From the NCBI RefSeq assembly GCF_011075055.1, contig NC_058154.1, positions 8,315,620-8,379,619 on the forward strand: a stretch of DNA of 64,000 nt. The letters run 5' to 3'. Numbering within the stretch: the first letter of the stretch is position 1; every line of letters begins with the position of its first letter. The notes under the pieces were generated by a model. It was not told the origin of the DNA. It worked only from the letters and a program-made list of their open reading frames with translations, and did no database searches. Origin of the DNA: Mangifera indica. Taxonomy: Eukaryota > Streptophyta > Magnoliopsida > Sapindales > Anacardiaceae. Positions 23,691-36,204 of the stretch are shown here, piece after piece. The translations under genes and the position numbers were made by a program.

Positions 23691-26600
23691 ATGGGTAATA
23701 AGCTGGGAAGGAGGAGACAAGTGGTGGATGAGAGGTACACAAGACCGCAAGGGTTATATGTTCACAAAGAAGTGGATGCTAAGAAGCTTAGGAAGCTAAT
23801 TCTTGACTCTAAGCTTGCTCCTTGCTATCCTGGGGATGATGAGTGTTGCTGTGATCTTGAAGAGTGCCCTATATGCTTCTTGGTTAGCCCTTCTCTATCT
23901 CTGGCTTTCTTCTTAGTATCTCTTTTTTTTTTTTTTTTGAAAAGAAAAACTATTGGCTTTGTTTCTTCACCTATGGTTCTTTTATAAAATTCAGGATGAA
24001 AAGATGACCTAGGTCTATGAATTAATGAAATTTAGGACCTGGCTTAATGTTTTTCAAGAACAAAAGTGACTTGATGCTGTATTTCCAACTGTTCCCCCAT
24101 ATTTCATTTGTCTTCGGACCTAGTGGATTTAAAAGATGAAGAACTCATTGTTATATATATATATATATTGTTATCCATGTTTCTATGTCTTATTGGAGGA
24201 GATTGTGAAGGCCGAAAGATTTAGATTAGTTTGTTTGTGTTTTGTTTTAGTTGAATCTAACAATTCAGCTGGCTTTTTATTGGTTGTGTTTGTAGTATTA
24301 TCCAAGTCTCAATCGATCAAGATGTTGCATGAAAGGCATTTGTACAGGTAGATATTCTACAATTTTGATTTCTCTACCTTGCATTAAGTGTTAATTATAT
24401 AAATACAGTAAATTAATGTTTGCTGTAATTTGATTTATCTTTTCTGGATCAGAGTGTTTTTTGCAGATGAAGAATCCCAATTCTAGTCGCCCTACTCAGT
24501 ATCCTTCGGTATTGGTGCAATGTGTTTAGATTTAAAATGTAATATAAAATTTTAATTTTATATTGTTTCTATATCCATTATTTGATTCACATATCCAGTG
24601 AGTGTATTTCTGAACATTGGAAGATGTCCTTTCTGCAAAACATCAAATTATGCTGTGGAGTATCGAGGTGTGAAAACGAAGGAGGAAAAAGGCATTGAGC
24701 AAATTGTGAGATCTGCTCACCCATAGCTTTCATGGTTGTACTATTAAAATTGTAAAATGTTTGGATAGTAATTTTGAAAGCTAATATGATTTTACATTTT
24801 TCCAAACATTAGGAAGAACAACGTGTTATAGAAGCAAAAATTAGGATGCGACGGCAGGCACTTCAGGATGAGGAAGAGAGAATGCAAAAAAGACAAGAAT
24901 TAAGTTCTTCGAGCACAAGCGTGGCACCAGGAGAGGTTGAATACAGCTCAATGGCTGGTATCATCTCGTTTATTTCTGTTTCTAACTGTATATAAGCTTT
25001 CTTTTTCCCTTACAATTGTAAATTGTGTAACTTTTTTCTTTGCAGCTCCATCTGCTAGATATGTGGAAGGTGATGAAATTGTATCAATACAAGATTCACG
25101 TGCTACTCCATTTATAAGACAACCTTCACACCCTACACAAAACAGGTATGTAGCATTCATGGCTGATATTTTGCTATTCATGTTTGAATTTACTGTATAG
25201 TTTTAGTTGTTTACATGGTGGTCATTGTTTAATAACTTTTTAATAAAACTAGTTTATAGGTATGACCAACATTGCCAAATTACCAAAGTTTTTGAAATCA
25301 ATTATTCTTTTCTTTGCTTATACTTGTGTTGCCTTCTTAATTTTTCTCTTTTTGTTGTCAAATGTTCCATCAGTGAGAATACGATATCTTTTGATTTACA
25401 ATCATACAAACTCTTATTAAATCAAAGAAGTAATGGGTTTCTTGTACCTTACATGGAGCATCTCCTCTTGAAGCTCCTTCACATGCTTTCCTTTCTGGGT
25501 TTCATCAGAAAACTAATCTCCATTCTCTTTACCTATTTGGGTCCTCAAGAACTACTCGAACCCAATAGTACTTGGACCGACATGCTAACCATACTTGTCC
25601 TCGTGCCTCTCTTCGTCTCTGCTCTTCTTATTTGCAAAATCCTGCTAGTCGTCAAGTTTTCATACTTGTTGACCTGGTAGACTCGTGCTGTTTGTCTGTA
25701 TGAGTTTGAAGACTACGATGAGATGAGATTAGACACCATATCTTCCACAATAGCTGCCTCGATCATTGAAAAGGTTATGAACAAAAAACATGGCACTTGT
25801 GTCGGATGGCATTTATATCAGATGATATGCAAGAGACGTTCCATGAGAGGCTGCCGGCAGCCTCTGGGATCACCTACTTATATGATGTTGAATATTCTTA
25901 GGTAATTGATTTGCATATTTCAAGTTAAAAAAATGGAGGAAAAAATAGAGAATTTTTAGGTTTATTAACTTTTGTAACAAAATAACGTTGTTTTGATATA
26001 GAAGATTTAAAAGGAAAAAAACCTGATTGGGTAACCTAAATTTGGTTATGCTTCCTGTTCTCAGGTTGGTTCTGGTTCCTTACAGGGCTGGAAGTAGAAC
26101 CTATCCTCACAATGACAGTTCCATAAAATTTAGATTCATAATTGATCCTATTGAATTCGGTTTCAGGTAGGAATAGGAATTTAAATGTTGGGTGTCTGGC
26201 AGTTTTGGTTCAACCCAGTTCCTTTGCTCAGCCCTTGTCTTTATTACCTCCTTGAACCTTAGTATGCATGCATAAGCCTTTTTGGAGTGGTTACAAACTA
26301 TATGATGTCATGCATGGAATTTGAAATTTCATTTGGTAGCTCTGTTTACTTGAGGTACATTTAATTTTTTAAATGGAATCTGAAACTATGTTGTTTTCAT
26401 TATATAAATTGCAGAGATGATGAGTTTGACCTGGATTTGGAAGATATAATGGTCATGGAAGCAATATGGCTTTCAATTCAGGTAAAACAGTGCTCCAATA
26501 ACTTAAAATTACTTTAATTTTGAGCTGTGCAACTATAGGGAATGACTTCTTGTTGTTTCTCATTTAGAAAGAGATTTTGTGGACTATATAGTTAAGCTTA

Positions 26601-27758
26601 CTATTAAAGCTGTTAGGTCATAAGGCATTTAATTAATAGCAATCATGTCTATATAATGTTGGATTCTGTGTTCAAGAACAGAAAGTGTCACTAATTGTTA
26701 TGAATGGGTTGAGCATAAACCAATCTTGAATGCGTGGATAAAAAATTTCTTTGATTACTTTTGGCAGTTTAACTAAAAAATTATCTCTGCTTGATCTTGT
26801 CTGGCTAAGTTTCTTATGATTGTGCTTTGGCATTATTTATGACTAAAGTTCTGTTGTTAAGTTATGTTCTCTGAGGGTTTTCCTTTTTGTGCATTTCCTT
26901 GTGAACATAGAATTATCTACGTGATAAACAAACTACAATGGAGAGGAAGAAGTTTTTGAGCTCGAGTGTCATGTATTGCGTTGAAATTGGGGGAAACTTT
27001 GCGGAATTAGTGTATTGTTAAATGCAATGTTAAGCTTTAAAAATAACAGGAAATCTGCCACTTGCTATTGTAATTGCTTTTTTACATGTCTTTCTCAAAT
27101 TAGATTTGAAATTCTGGTGGATGTTTGGTTCTGATTTGTTGAAATTGTATAAAAATAATCAAAATTACTTATACAGGAGAATGGCAGACAAAGGCACCCT
27201 GTTTATAATGGTGCTTCTTCTGGCCAGTATGTTACAGAGGATTGCTATGTCTCATCAACCGTGGCTCCAATGGCGGATACATCATCATCCCCTTCTGGTG
27301 GTCTTGCTTGTGCAATAGCTGCCCTTGCTGAGCGTCAGCAAACAGGTGGAGAAGCATCTATAAACCATAGTGCGAATATTTCAGGATTCAACATGCTTCC
27401 GGGTAGTAGGAGGTTCCATGATAGGGTGGACAGAGTTGTGGAGAACTATCCTCCAGCAGAGAGCTCCACCAACTCATCGCCTGTTGGCAGAGTGGAAGCA
27501 GCTAGAGATGAAGGCGAATGGGGTGTAGATCATGGATCAGAAGTGGCCGAAGCAGGTACTAGTTATGCAAGCTCTGATGTCGTAGAAGATGAAGTTGGAA
27601 TTTCAGGAATTCCTGTGTCTGATGAGATAGGAGGCAACTTTCAAAATGTCTCAGGAGCAATTGTTCCTGAGAGTTTTGAGGAGCAGATGATGCTGGCTAT
27701 GGCTGTTTCTCTAGCTGAGGCTAGATCTATGACAAGTGGACCAGGAGTCTCATGGTAA
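23691..27758 (+). CDS. DA2: RING-type E3 ubiquitin ligase DA2 (GW2 homologue)
   Basis: E3 ubiquitin ligase of the DA2/GW2 family, known to limit seed and organ size by restricting cell proliferation, with DA1 as a partner in Arabidopsis. Eight coding exons: 23,691-23,882, 24,296-24,347, 24,453-24,498, 24,624-24,705, 24,813-24,957, 25,046-25,145, 26,415-26,481 and 27,177-27,758. All introns are GT-AG and phases agree, giving 421 aa (family usually about 400). The N-terminus [10 protein letters not shown] and YTRPQGLY are hallmarks; MG could be myristoylated. The RING lies at 59-101: C59-x2-C62, C74/C75, C80-x2-C83 and C98-x2-C101, with no evident canonical His. It is followed by [13 protein letters not shown] and a charged helix (125-160). 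Acidic [15 protein letters not shown] (about 214-228) and [15 protein letters not shown] (about 396-410) resemble ubiquitin-interacting motifs. The 1.27-kb sixth intron carries a RING-H2 pseudogene. Confidence 0.95.
25433..25901 (+). pseudogene. BRH1-type RING-H2 E3 ligase pseudogene in a DA2 intron
   Basis: Inside DA2 intron 25,146-26,414, same strand. Stitched frames read as a small membrane-anchored RING-H2 protein of the BRH1/RHA type. It starts ATGGGTTTC at 25,433, followed by a one-base shift. [20 protein letters not shown], then LLEP-STW and [14 protein letters not shown] follow, with a stop at 25,678-25,680. [15 protein letters not shown] comes next (the first RING Cys is Arg), then a shift to [10 protein letters not shown], a stop in place of Trp, [15 protein letters not shown], and [20 protein letters not shown] up to a TAG at 25,899-25,901. 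It has no introns, but parents of this family are often intronless, so a retrocopy origin is not proved. It is clearly dead: several stops, frameshifts and lost zinc ligands. Confidence 0.88.
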
Positions 27759-28260
27759 TAGTTGTTAGTGGTGGAGTTCTAGAACAGATGAAACTGGCAG
27801 TGACTGTTTTAGTTGAGGTTGGTGAGTGGAGCTAGGACCAGTTCACATTGCCTTGCTTGCAGCTGGTTCAAAGTTTAAGGTACTTCCGACTCCTCTCCTT
27901 GCACTATACTCCATATATAAAATGTTATAAAAGGAAACACAACAGGTTATTTGAGTTGAATGATTTGTTTGATTTTCCATTTGATAAAAATCCCATGGAA
28001 AAATGCCTTTCAGTTGTGATAAAAGGGCATAAAGTCGTCATGTAAAACTGAAACCATTATGAAATGTCGTCTGTGAATAGCAATTTCGAGTCGTCCCTTT
28101 TGCATCAGCGCATTCCATTCTAGGATAATAGTATTTTGTTTTAACTGGATGTACCCGAGATTTTTGTCCATTGAAAGGGACATATGCATACAATTGGGCA
28201 TAAATTCAACATTCTTCATTAGTGTGTAGCTATTCCAGTTGAGTTTAGCGAAATGAATTC
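27759..28260 (+). other. Probable 3' UTR of DA2
   Basis: Gene-like sequence following the TAA at 27,756-27,758, without further coding signal. It changes to AT-rich repeat sequence beyond about 28.3 kb. Confidence 0.45.
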
Positions 28261-28299
28261 ATGGTTTTTTTTTAAAAAAAAAGAAATCATGAAACATTG

Positions 28300-29270
28300 T
28301 TGAAATAATGTGGGTATTATTATATTGTGTTTTAGATTATCAATTGAACTTAAAAGAATGTTATTAACTCTTCTTACTTCCATTTGCACTACAGAAGAAT
28401 GTTATCTACTAACCTTACTTACCTTTGTACTATACTTGAACGGGCAGGTAAATCATATGATCTGTTAATTGGTCAATAATACATTTATTATTGCCGAGTG
28501 AAAGTCAAGTGTTCAACCATTTTGTTGATGTTATATTTCAAATTGTCATGAAATCATGTTATATGTTAGAAAGTATATCTTTTGTTGTTTTATTAGGGGT
28601 ATAGTGTATATACTTTTAGATACATAAATTCATTGTTATCGTATAATTAAGTATTATTTTATTTATAATTTAAAATTATTTAATTATATAATATTTTTAT
28701 ATATAAAAAGCTTATATACATATAGTTTTATTGATTGATTTTATAGTTAGATGAAGAGAACTTCGAAATTTTGAAATACGAAAATTATATAGTTTTTCCA
28801 AAGTAGAAGATCTTAAAATAAACCTATGAAATCAACTTTGTAATTTTTTTATTTATGTATAATTAGCACTAATTTGTAGTCCTTTATATTGAAGGAGTAA
28901 TATGTGCAAAATAATATGTACAAATTTATAAACAAATGGAGATATATTATTATGTAATTAGGTATTATTTTATTTTTAATTTAAAAATATTTAATCATAT
29001 ATTGATATATTTTATTAGGAATATTAATTTATTATATATTTCAAAATAATAAAATTATGTGTATATACTTTTGATATATAAATGTATACAATGAATGTGA
29101 TATTATGCGATGAAGTGATTTTGAATTAATGATAAAGTAATATTTAATTATATGATAATGTATTTATGTGTGTATATATTTGTGTACCAAAAATATATGT
29201 ATATGGTATTGCTCACTTTGAAATATATGTGGTTACCCATCTATAATGTTGCATTTGTTTTTATACTCAT
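28300..29270. repeat. AT-rich block with small palindromic MITE copies
   Basis: Repeated variants of AGTATTATTTTATTTATAAT, TTAAAATTATTTAATYATAT and GTATATACTTTTGATA occur near 28,640-28,700, 28,950-29,000 and 29,100-29,200. The same blocks appear around 11.4, 30.2, 36.8, 37.4 and 62.7 kb. They look like a family of short AT-rich MITEs. No gene seen. Confidence 0.5.
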
Positions 29271-29680
29271 AGCTATTAGTATTTTACGATGCTTGATTTG
29301 TATCTTACTATAGTAAGATACATGATTTGTATTTTATTAAACGATATAGGTGAAAAATGATATGTATCATGAGATGTATTGAATTAATATGATATAGTGA
29401 ATTTATCATATGATACAATACGTATTATATGATATATGATATAGTACATATTATCGATATGAATTAATATACTTTTTAAAGAAAAATGATGATATATTAA
29501 GAGTATATAAGAAATTTTAAATTTTTAAAAATATTTGTGAGATATTTTAAACTAATGACATTGTCAATTAGATCTTTTATATATTTTTTTAATATTGTAT
29601 CATACAATATGATATGATATTTGATATACAATATAAAAATTTAGTTTTTGATATATGATTCATATCTAAATTAAAACAAA
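29270..29680. repeat. Dispersed repeat, copy 1 (GTATCATACGATA-rich)
   Basis: About 400 bp similar over its length to 36,205-36,560. Shared blocks include GAGATGTATTGAATTAATA, ATATAGTGAATTTAT, AAATTTTAAATTTTTAAAA and ATTGTATCATACAATATGAT. It is rich in TATCATA/TATGATA inverted words and is probably a MITE. No coding capacity. Confidence 0.7.
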
Positions 29681-30560
29681 ACAAAAGTCATGCGCCAAAA
29701 TTTTAAATGAAAATGAAAATGAAAATTGTTGGTATAAATGTTGAACGTGGTACCTGTTAATGTCCAAGGCGATCTTTCTATTTATGATTAATTCAATCAT
29801 GACCGTTGGATCTTGGTCTGAAACAGGTGATTTAGCAATGAGATTGATTGAGAAGTCGTTGGAGAAATGTCAGAAAACATTAAAAGAATCACATGCTTTG
29901 TGTGATAATAATGTAAGCAATATCTTTTGGATTCACATGCTTGGTCAATTCTCCCTACTTTTATTGACCTATGCCCTCCGATCACATCATTCTCCATTCG
30001 TGGGTATCCAAGCTCCAGAAATAATACACATACGTGATTGTTACTGGATATTAATCGAATTTGATATCTTATCATTTAGAGCATATTCATACCATTTTTG
30101 GTTACCAATTAATATATATAATTTATAGTTTTATATAATTAATAAAATTATGTATATAAATAAAATATATAATTTTATATATAAATATTGATAAATCACT
30201 ATATTAGGTGTTGTTTTATTTTTAATTTAAATTATTCAATCATATGAACACATGTTATTGTTTGTACATAAAATTATATATATTGTTTATATACATAATA
30301 CTCCTTTTATATAAAATAGTTTACGATGATATCAATTAGAGTTTAAGAAGAGTTAGTGTGCGAAATGATTATGGAAATGAATTGAGACAAGTTAGACAAA
30401 AATATGTGATACTGAAGTTTTTACATGGTTTGACCCATTGATCAAAATGCTTACGTTCATGGCATTTTCACTAGTTGTTGTATAATACAACAATACTCTA
30501 TAATATCTTTAATATTTTGTCAGTTAAAAAACTCTTTAATAGATAAAATGATTCTAGAGA
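29680..30560. other. Unassigned intergenic DNA
   Basis: Contains a 122-codon open stretch (29,760-30,128) whose translation I do not recognise. It uses a near-cognate start, lacks context and is probably chance or repeat-derived. An AT-rich MITE-like piece lies at 30,105-30,310. Confidence 0.4.
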
Positions 30561-31725
30561 AACCCGAGGGGGTGGGTGGGGAGGGTTGGTGGTTGAATAG
30601 GATCTTTAAAAATTTTTAGTGCAAATATGAATTTATTTATCTTGCAAGTCTTTTAGGCGTACTTTTTCAAGCAATCGATTTGAAGTTTTACTACCACTTG
30701 AAACTTGTATATTAGTTGGTACAAAATTGCTTCCAATATAATATATATATATATGAGATTTCATCTACAAATGAATGAATACAAGTTTGTGCCTATAAAA
30801 ATGCCTCACAAATAGTCTCTCAAGGAAATGAATTTAAGTTTTGTGTGTGAAGAGAGTGCTTGAGCTTTTGAAGATAATCTAAAGATTATGGTTGGAAACC
30901 TTGATAGAGCTATTGGATTTGAAAAAACTATCTGTTGACTTTTGAAAATGATAGTTTTCACTTAAAAAACACGAATAAAGGAATGTTACTATCCTTATGC
31001 ATGGTTGTTCCTAACATTAAAATTTCTTTTCGATGAAAGTCAACCTCGGTTAGAGCTTTCAATAGTTGAGTTTAATTTTTCGCATCATTGATGAACAATC
31101 GATACTTATGAAGTGCACAAACGTTCATCTCTTTATAGTTTCAAGTCTTTAGACACAGGTTGAATGATTTCAATAACGACTGAAATTTTCACTATGAATA
31201 GTCGTCACACCATTATGCACGGATAGTATTGATTCTTTGACTTTAAGTTCTTTTAACCTTGACTTTGACTAGAAATGAGTGCCATGAACACAAATCATCC
31301 TTGTTAGTCTTCACAATTCTAAATGAATGAGCATTACTCATCTTAATACACGGTCGATACTCTAGGTTTGACTTTTTCACACATTGACTCCTTTTGAAAG
31401 CTTGAACGTGCATGAGTACCAAGCATCTTTTTTCTTGCATGGCTAGAAAATGGTCATGAGTGATCGATACTTAACTCAAAACATTCGTTCATGACCTATA
31501 TGAGTTGATCCAAATTTTCAAAGGCGTGAACAATGAAGGAACGACTAGTTGCACAAATTGATAAGTTAATTTTTGTCTAGGAACATTTGTGCGTCTTGAA
31601 ATATTGGTAATTCATTTCCTATATTTTTCACATTTTGTCCAATTTGTATAATTTAACATATTCTTTAGACATGTTAGTACTGTTAACTTATGTTTTTATC
31701 ATCATCAAAACACCTAAGGGTCTAA
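30560..31725. repeat. Dispersed LTR-like repeat, copy 1
   Basis: Begins CTAGAGAAACCCGAGGGGGT, then GGTTGAATAGG, and ends TTTTATCATCATCAAAACAC, CTAAGGGTCTAACA. A similarly organised stretch of nearly equal length lies at 38,545-39,735. The interior holds repeated short words such as TCGATAC and GAGCATTACTC. I read it as a member of a non-coding LTR or LARD-like family; similarity in the middle is weak. Confidence 0.45.
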
Positions 31726-31819
31726 CATATATTTTCACCTCTTCTCTTGCTCTCTCCTTTTCTCTTCCTTAAATACAAGCTTTTCGGAGGGAAAGATACA
31801 TTTCAATCCTCTTTGTCCT

Positions 31820-32020
31820 TAGAGCATTGAATTATAATTTTGAATTTAAATGGACGAAGTTATGGCTATATTGTCAGCATTTTCATTTATGTGAAAATTT
31901 ACAACTTTACTGGATGATCATTATGAGGATGTTATGGTATGGGATCCAATTTGGTTCTTCTCTCAATAACTACAAAAGAACCTTCTTTTTATATGTTATA
32001 GATTTGATATTGTCTGGTCT
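31820..32020. repeat. Dispersed repeat pair, copy 1
   Basis: Shares a long diverged block with 35,660-35,845. Both have ATAATTTTGAATTTA-ATGGA, a TTATGAGG-TGTT-TGG-ATGGGAT stretch and ACAAAAGAACCTTCTTTTT, then TTGTAGATTTGATAT. Function unknown; probably part of a larger decayed retroelement. Confidence 0.65.
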
Positions 32021-34650
32021 TTAGCTTAGGTGTCAAAGTCTTGAATCTAATGTAGGCTCAACCTAGAGAGTCGACTAGTGGTTATTCATTTTTTGTAGCG
32101 TCAAGTTGTTCTTCGAGGGTTTACTTCTAAGTGTTTAATTTGACCACATAACATTTGCCTTTAGTTCTTAGAGTGTGAGAACTTCAAGAACTTTAAGAAT
32201 CTATTAACAAGTAGAGATCTCATTGTATCTTTCTAGATAAGCAAGTTGGCGTTGTCATAATCCTATGCATTTTGAGTAGTGTATCAATTTTATTGCTTCA
32301 CTTTCTTTGTAGAATATGATTCAACATACATTGCTTACAACACGAGATGGTCAGCACATGTTCAAGAGTCATTTGAACAATCATGATAAATATTTCATTG
32401 ACTATTAAATAAGGAGTCTAGGAGGAAGTTTTTCATAAGTTCTTCCTATGAATGTTTTTTTTTTATTTATTTTATATAATTCTTTCTTGAGTCCAATTGA
32501 GGAGACCTCCTTGGAGTGGTGGTGTTCCTTTTTGCCATAATGACTTTCTTTATATGGATGTGCTATCATTCCTTTATAAACCTTCACAATCTTGATCATT
32601 ATATGAGTATTTGAAAGTACAAGACGTGCTCAATTTTTAATTAATATAACAAATAATATGAAAATATTTCAAAATAATTATACCTAAAAATATTTAAGTA
32701 AAATAATATTTTAGTATTTTTTATTATATCTAACCAAACACAATAATTATTTATACCCATCAATTTTTATCAAATATAATAGTAATTCAAACTCAATAAT
32801 CTTCTAGATAATTTATCTTTATGGTAATATTTTATTTTTTAAATAAATATTACTCGAATCAAGTGTACCCTAACAATTTTCTTTTGGTCAATGTAAAATG
32901 GAATCAAACAGTAACATATATATAAGCATTCTTTTGCAGTTCTAATAGATTAATAATAAAAGGACTCTCTATTGCTATCTCTAGTCTGGTAAAGTCATAC
33001 ACACACACACACACACTTGCCATTGATCATCTCAAAACAAAAAAAGAAGGCAAAAAACCAATATTAGATCCACCATTGTTAGCACAAAAACATATATAAT
33101 TATAAAAAAGGTGGACAATTGTCCAAATAGATGAACACTTGTTCCAATAAGTTGTTCCATGAGTTTAAGAGAATGTTATGAGTACTTGAAAGGACAAAAC
33201 ATGCCGAAGTTAATTTATAAAGTAAGGGTGTGAGTTATAAGTAAGATATACATGAGTCATAAGTAAGATATATGTAAGCAAGCCATAAGAAATGTTAATA
33301 AGGGTTTGAGCATGAGTTCATGATACATGAAAGCATATTGAGTTTTCATGTAAGAGATAAGTTAATAATGTGCATTCAACATGTTTTCTAAGATCATTAG
33401 GGTGTTTGAGTTTATGATGGACTTGTTCCTTTTGTTATGTATGCAAGACTCGATCCTATTAGCTTTATAGTATTTTTATTAATACCCATAAAAATATGTA
33501 TTTTATGAGTCTTACAATGTCTTTAAAAGGTTATTACGAGAGAACACCTATAAGATTTCTCATACAGATGCTCTTAGTAAGACACACCAACAGTAAAGCT
33601 CTTATGGTAATCCAAGTATGTTCTGTGTGTATGAAAATGGGGATCGCAAAAACTTATGTTACCCACATGACTAAGGTTCCAAATCTACTATCTCAACCTA
33701 GTCCGATTGACATAATTAGTTATACATTTCAATAAATTATTTTATGAAAATGCTTTCACCAATTTTAAATATATTTTATATCATGTATTGTATCTCATGT
33801 CATCACAGTTAGGGTTAGCAGACATACCTTAAATGATGAGTTTATGAAATTGGAGATGTAAGATGATAAAAAGGAAGGGTAATGAAAGATAAGAGGAACG
33901 TAGGTGTTTAGTGGTCTCCTAATTACTGAGTATTTAGCACTCACTCATTTCTTTTTATATTTTACAAGTAATAGATAATTGTTGATTGTTGAGTTATGGG
34001 TCAATTGAGGATAGTCATGAGGGATCTACTTAGAGATTGATAGGTTCGTAATGATTTTTTATTTATTATGTTTTATCATACACATTATGTATTAGTTTAT
34101 GTTTATTTGATAGACATCTTTTGCACACATAGTGATGGATTTTGATTGATTGTTATTATTTTGATGGATTTCATTCCAAGGTTAAATATAAGATTGTTTG
34201 TTTTAATTTCTCTTGAATATGTTTATTTTGAATGTTTTTTAATTAAGAGTTAAATGATAACATTTCTTTATGGATGTACATTCTCCTAGGAGGGTGATTG
34301 TCTAGAGAAGTGTTGCATTATAAACATGCTTTAGCCTCCCCTTGCATATGGTCTTATTAGAGGACTTTTAGAATATTTTTGGGGAAAAAGCTCTAAGGGA
34401 GAAGAAGATATGGATATTAGGAGATTTATCTCCTCCCTTGTGATCTTGTAACTTTCATCTTCTTCTAGCTAGGGAGATTCCGACCTTGCCAAAGAAGCAT
34501 GCCACCTAGTTGGTTAGGCCCAAATCTACTTGTAGACTAAGAGTAATTGCTTATGCACTTGCAAAGTAAATATAATTTTACATGTATTTATTTTGAATAA
34601 ATGAAATTTTATTTCTCATCTTCGTTTATTATTATTACTTTTTGCTACGC
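32020..34650. other. Gene-free repeat-derived DNA
   Basis: No coding region recognised. It contains an AT-rich MITE-like stretch (32,640-32,885) and a (CA)n microsatellite (32,997-33,018). The unclassified stretch 33,110-34,560 has direct words such as GTCATAAGTAAGATATA in tandem (33,232-33,272). The last reminds me of the non-coding part of LTR retroelements, but I cannot assign it. Confidence 0.4.
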
Positions 34651-34666
34651 TTGTAAAGGCTATAAT

Positions 34667-34992
34667 TAGGGTTGGATTCGAGCCGAGCCAAGCTCGGCTC
34701 ATAGCCAGCTCGAGCTCGGCTCGGTTCATATATGAGTGGCTCGAGTTCGGTTCAAGCTCGACTCGAGCTCAGCTCAGCTCGTTTCGAGTTCTCGTTCAGC
34801 TCGGCTCGTTTTTTCTTATCAAAACGACGTCGTTTTTAATATATATTAATCAAAACGACGACGTTTTGTATAAAAAATTAAAAAAAAAAATCTACCGAGC
34901 CAGTTCGAGCTCGATCGAGCTCAGCTTAGCCGAGCTTGTTTCGGGCTCGAACCGAGTCGAGCCGAGCCAAGCTCGGCTCGGATCTAGCCCTA
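34667..34992. mobile_element. hAT-type MITE (GAGCTC family) with exact 8-bp TSD
   Basis: A 326-bp element starting TAGGGTTGGATTCGAGCC and ending in its inverted copy (GGCTCGGATCTAGCCCTA). It is flanked by GCTATAAT on both sides (34,659-34,666 and 34,993-35,000). Subterminal parts are built of GAGCTCG/GAGCCGAGC words. The centre carries AAAACGACGTCGTTTTT and a second AAAACGACGACGTTTTG. It is non-coding. An 8-bp duplication and a TAGGG end fit the hAT superfamily. Confidence 0.85.
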
Positions 34993-34999
34993 GCTATAA

Positions 35000-36200
35000 T
35001 AGTGTACCTTTTACATGATAAACAAACAAAAATATGATAGATAAAAAGAACTTGAAGTGAGAACAAAATACCCTAGGTAGGGTATAATTAATAGCATTTT
35101 AGGGCATTCCCCTACTCAAAAATAAATAGCAATACATTGCATTTTAAGATCTTGATAAAAGATTACTAAGTAGTCATGTCGAAATGACTACTTATGGGAC
35201 TGCACAAAGTGCCCTTTCTAGTTTTTTGAGGTGGTAATACAATGCATAAATGCACATAATTGAGTTTCACATGTCACATGTTCGAGGATGTTTTACATGT
35301 TATGGCTAGAATACTGTTGACATGAGTTATCACTAGACATTGTAAGTACATACAAAACTATATCATTCTCAGAGCTATTCAACACTCAACAATGCATAAT
35401 CATGCTAACTCTAGAGTGTGAATACAAGATTTGTCACTTGTTGTCCTTAAGGTGAGGAATGTAACTTGAGGATTGAACTCTAGTCAGTTTGGCTAATTAG
35501 ATATGATATTACATGTGAACATAATGAGCTTTCTGAGCTCTACATTTTAAGAGATAATACTTTTATTAAGTCAAGTATTCTACATGTAGCGTTTCCAATA
35601 CATTTAGCCACTTTCTTCAATGAGGCTTGACTAACATTCAGGTTTTCTCAAGGCCTTGACCCATAATTTTGAATTTATATGGATGGAGACATGGAGTTAT
35701 GCTTATATTATTGTCAATTTCATTATGCGGAAAGTAATGACTTTGCCAAATAATTGTTATGAGGTTGTTGTGGTGTGAGATTTGGCAATAGGTCTCTCTT
35801 GAACCACAAAAGAACCTTCTTTTTTTAAGTTGTAGATTTGATATCGCTTAATCGCACAAAGTTTATTATCTCACTGATTGTAAGAATGTTCTTACATAAA
35901 ATATGTATGCACACCATAATTTGTAATTAAAAGACAATGAAACTTAGATGTGAAAGCATTATAGTAATTATAGAATGATGGGTTGCTTTCTTATTATTAA
36001 GTGTTAAAAGAAATCATAAGCAAATTTAAAAACCAAAAACCAACCAAATCCCATTATTTTCCTTAACACAAGAATAATCTGGCTTTCTTTAAAGTATGAA
36101 CAATGAACTCAATGGGTGAATTCATTAGTGAAAAGTCATAACATGATGCACATGAAAAGTCATTAGTGAAGGTAATGAGATTTTGTGTTCCTTCTGTATT
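35000..36200. other. Gene-free DNA with dispersed repeat copy 2
   Basis: Holds the second copy of the 31,820-32,020 repeat at 35,660-35,845. The remainder is unassigned and without coding signal. Confidence 0.45.
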
Positions 36201-36204
36201 GATG

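Noticed and set aside
25207..25680. 157-codon frame as an intact membrane protein gene
   Set aside because: Its second half is the N-terminus of a RING-H2 pseudogene and the first half is intron sequence; no initiating context.
29760..30128. 122-codon frame with hydrophobic stretch
   Set aside because: No similarity recognised, near-cognate start, embedded in repeats; not called as a gene.
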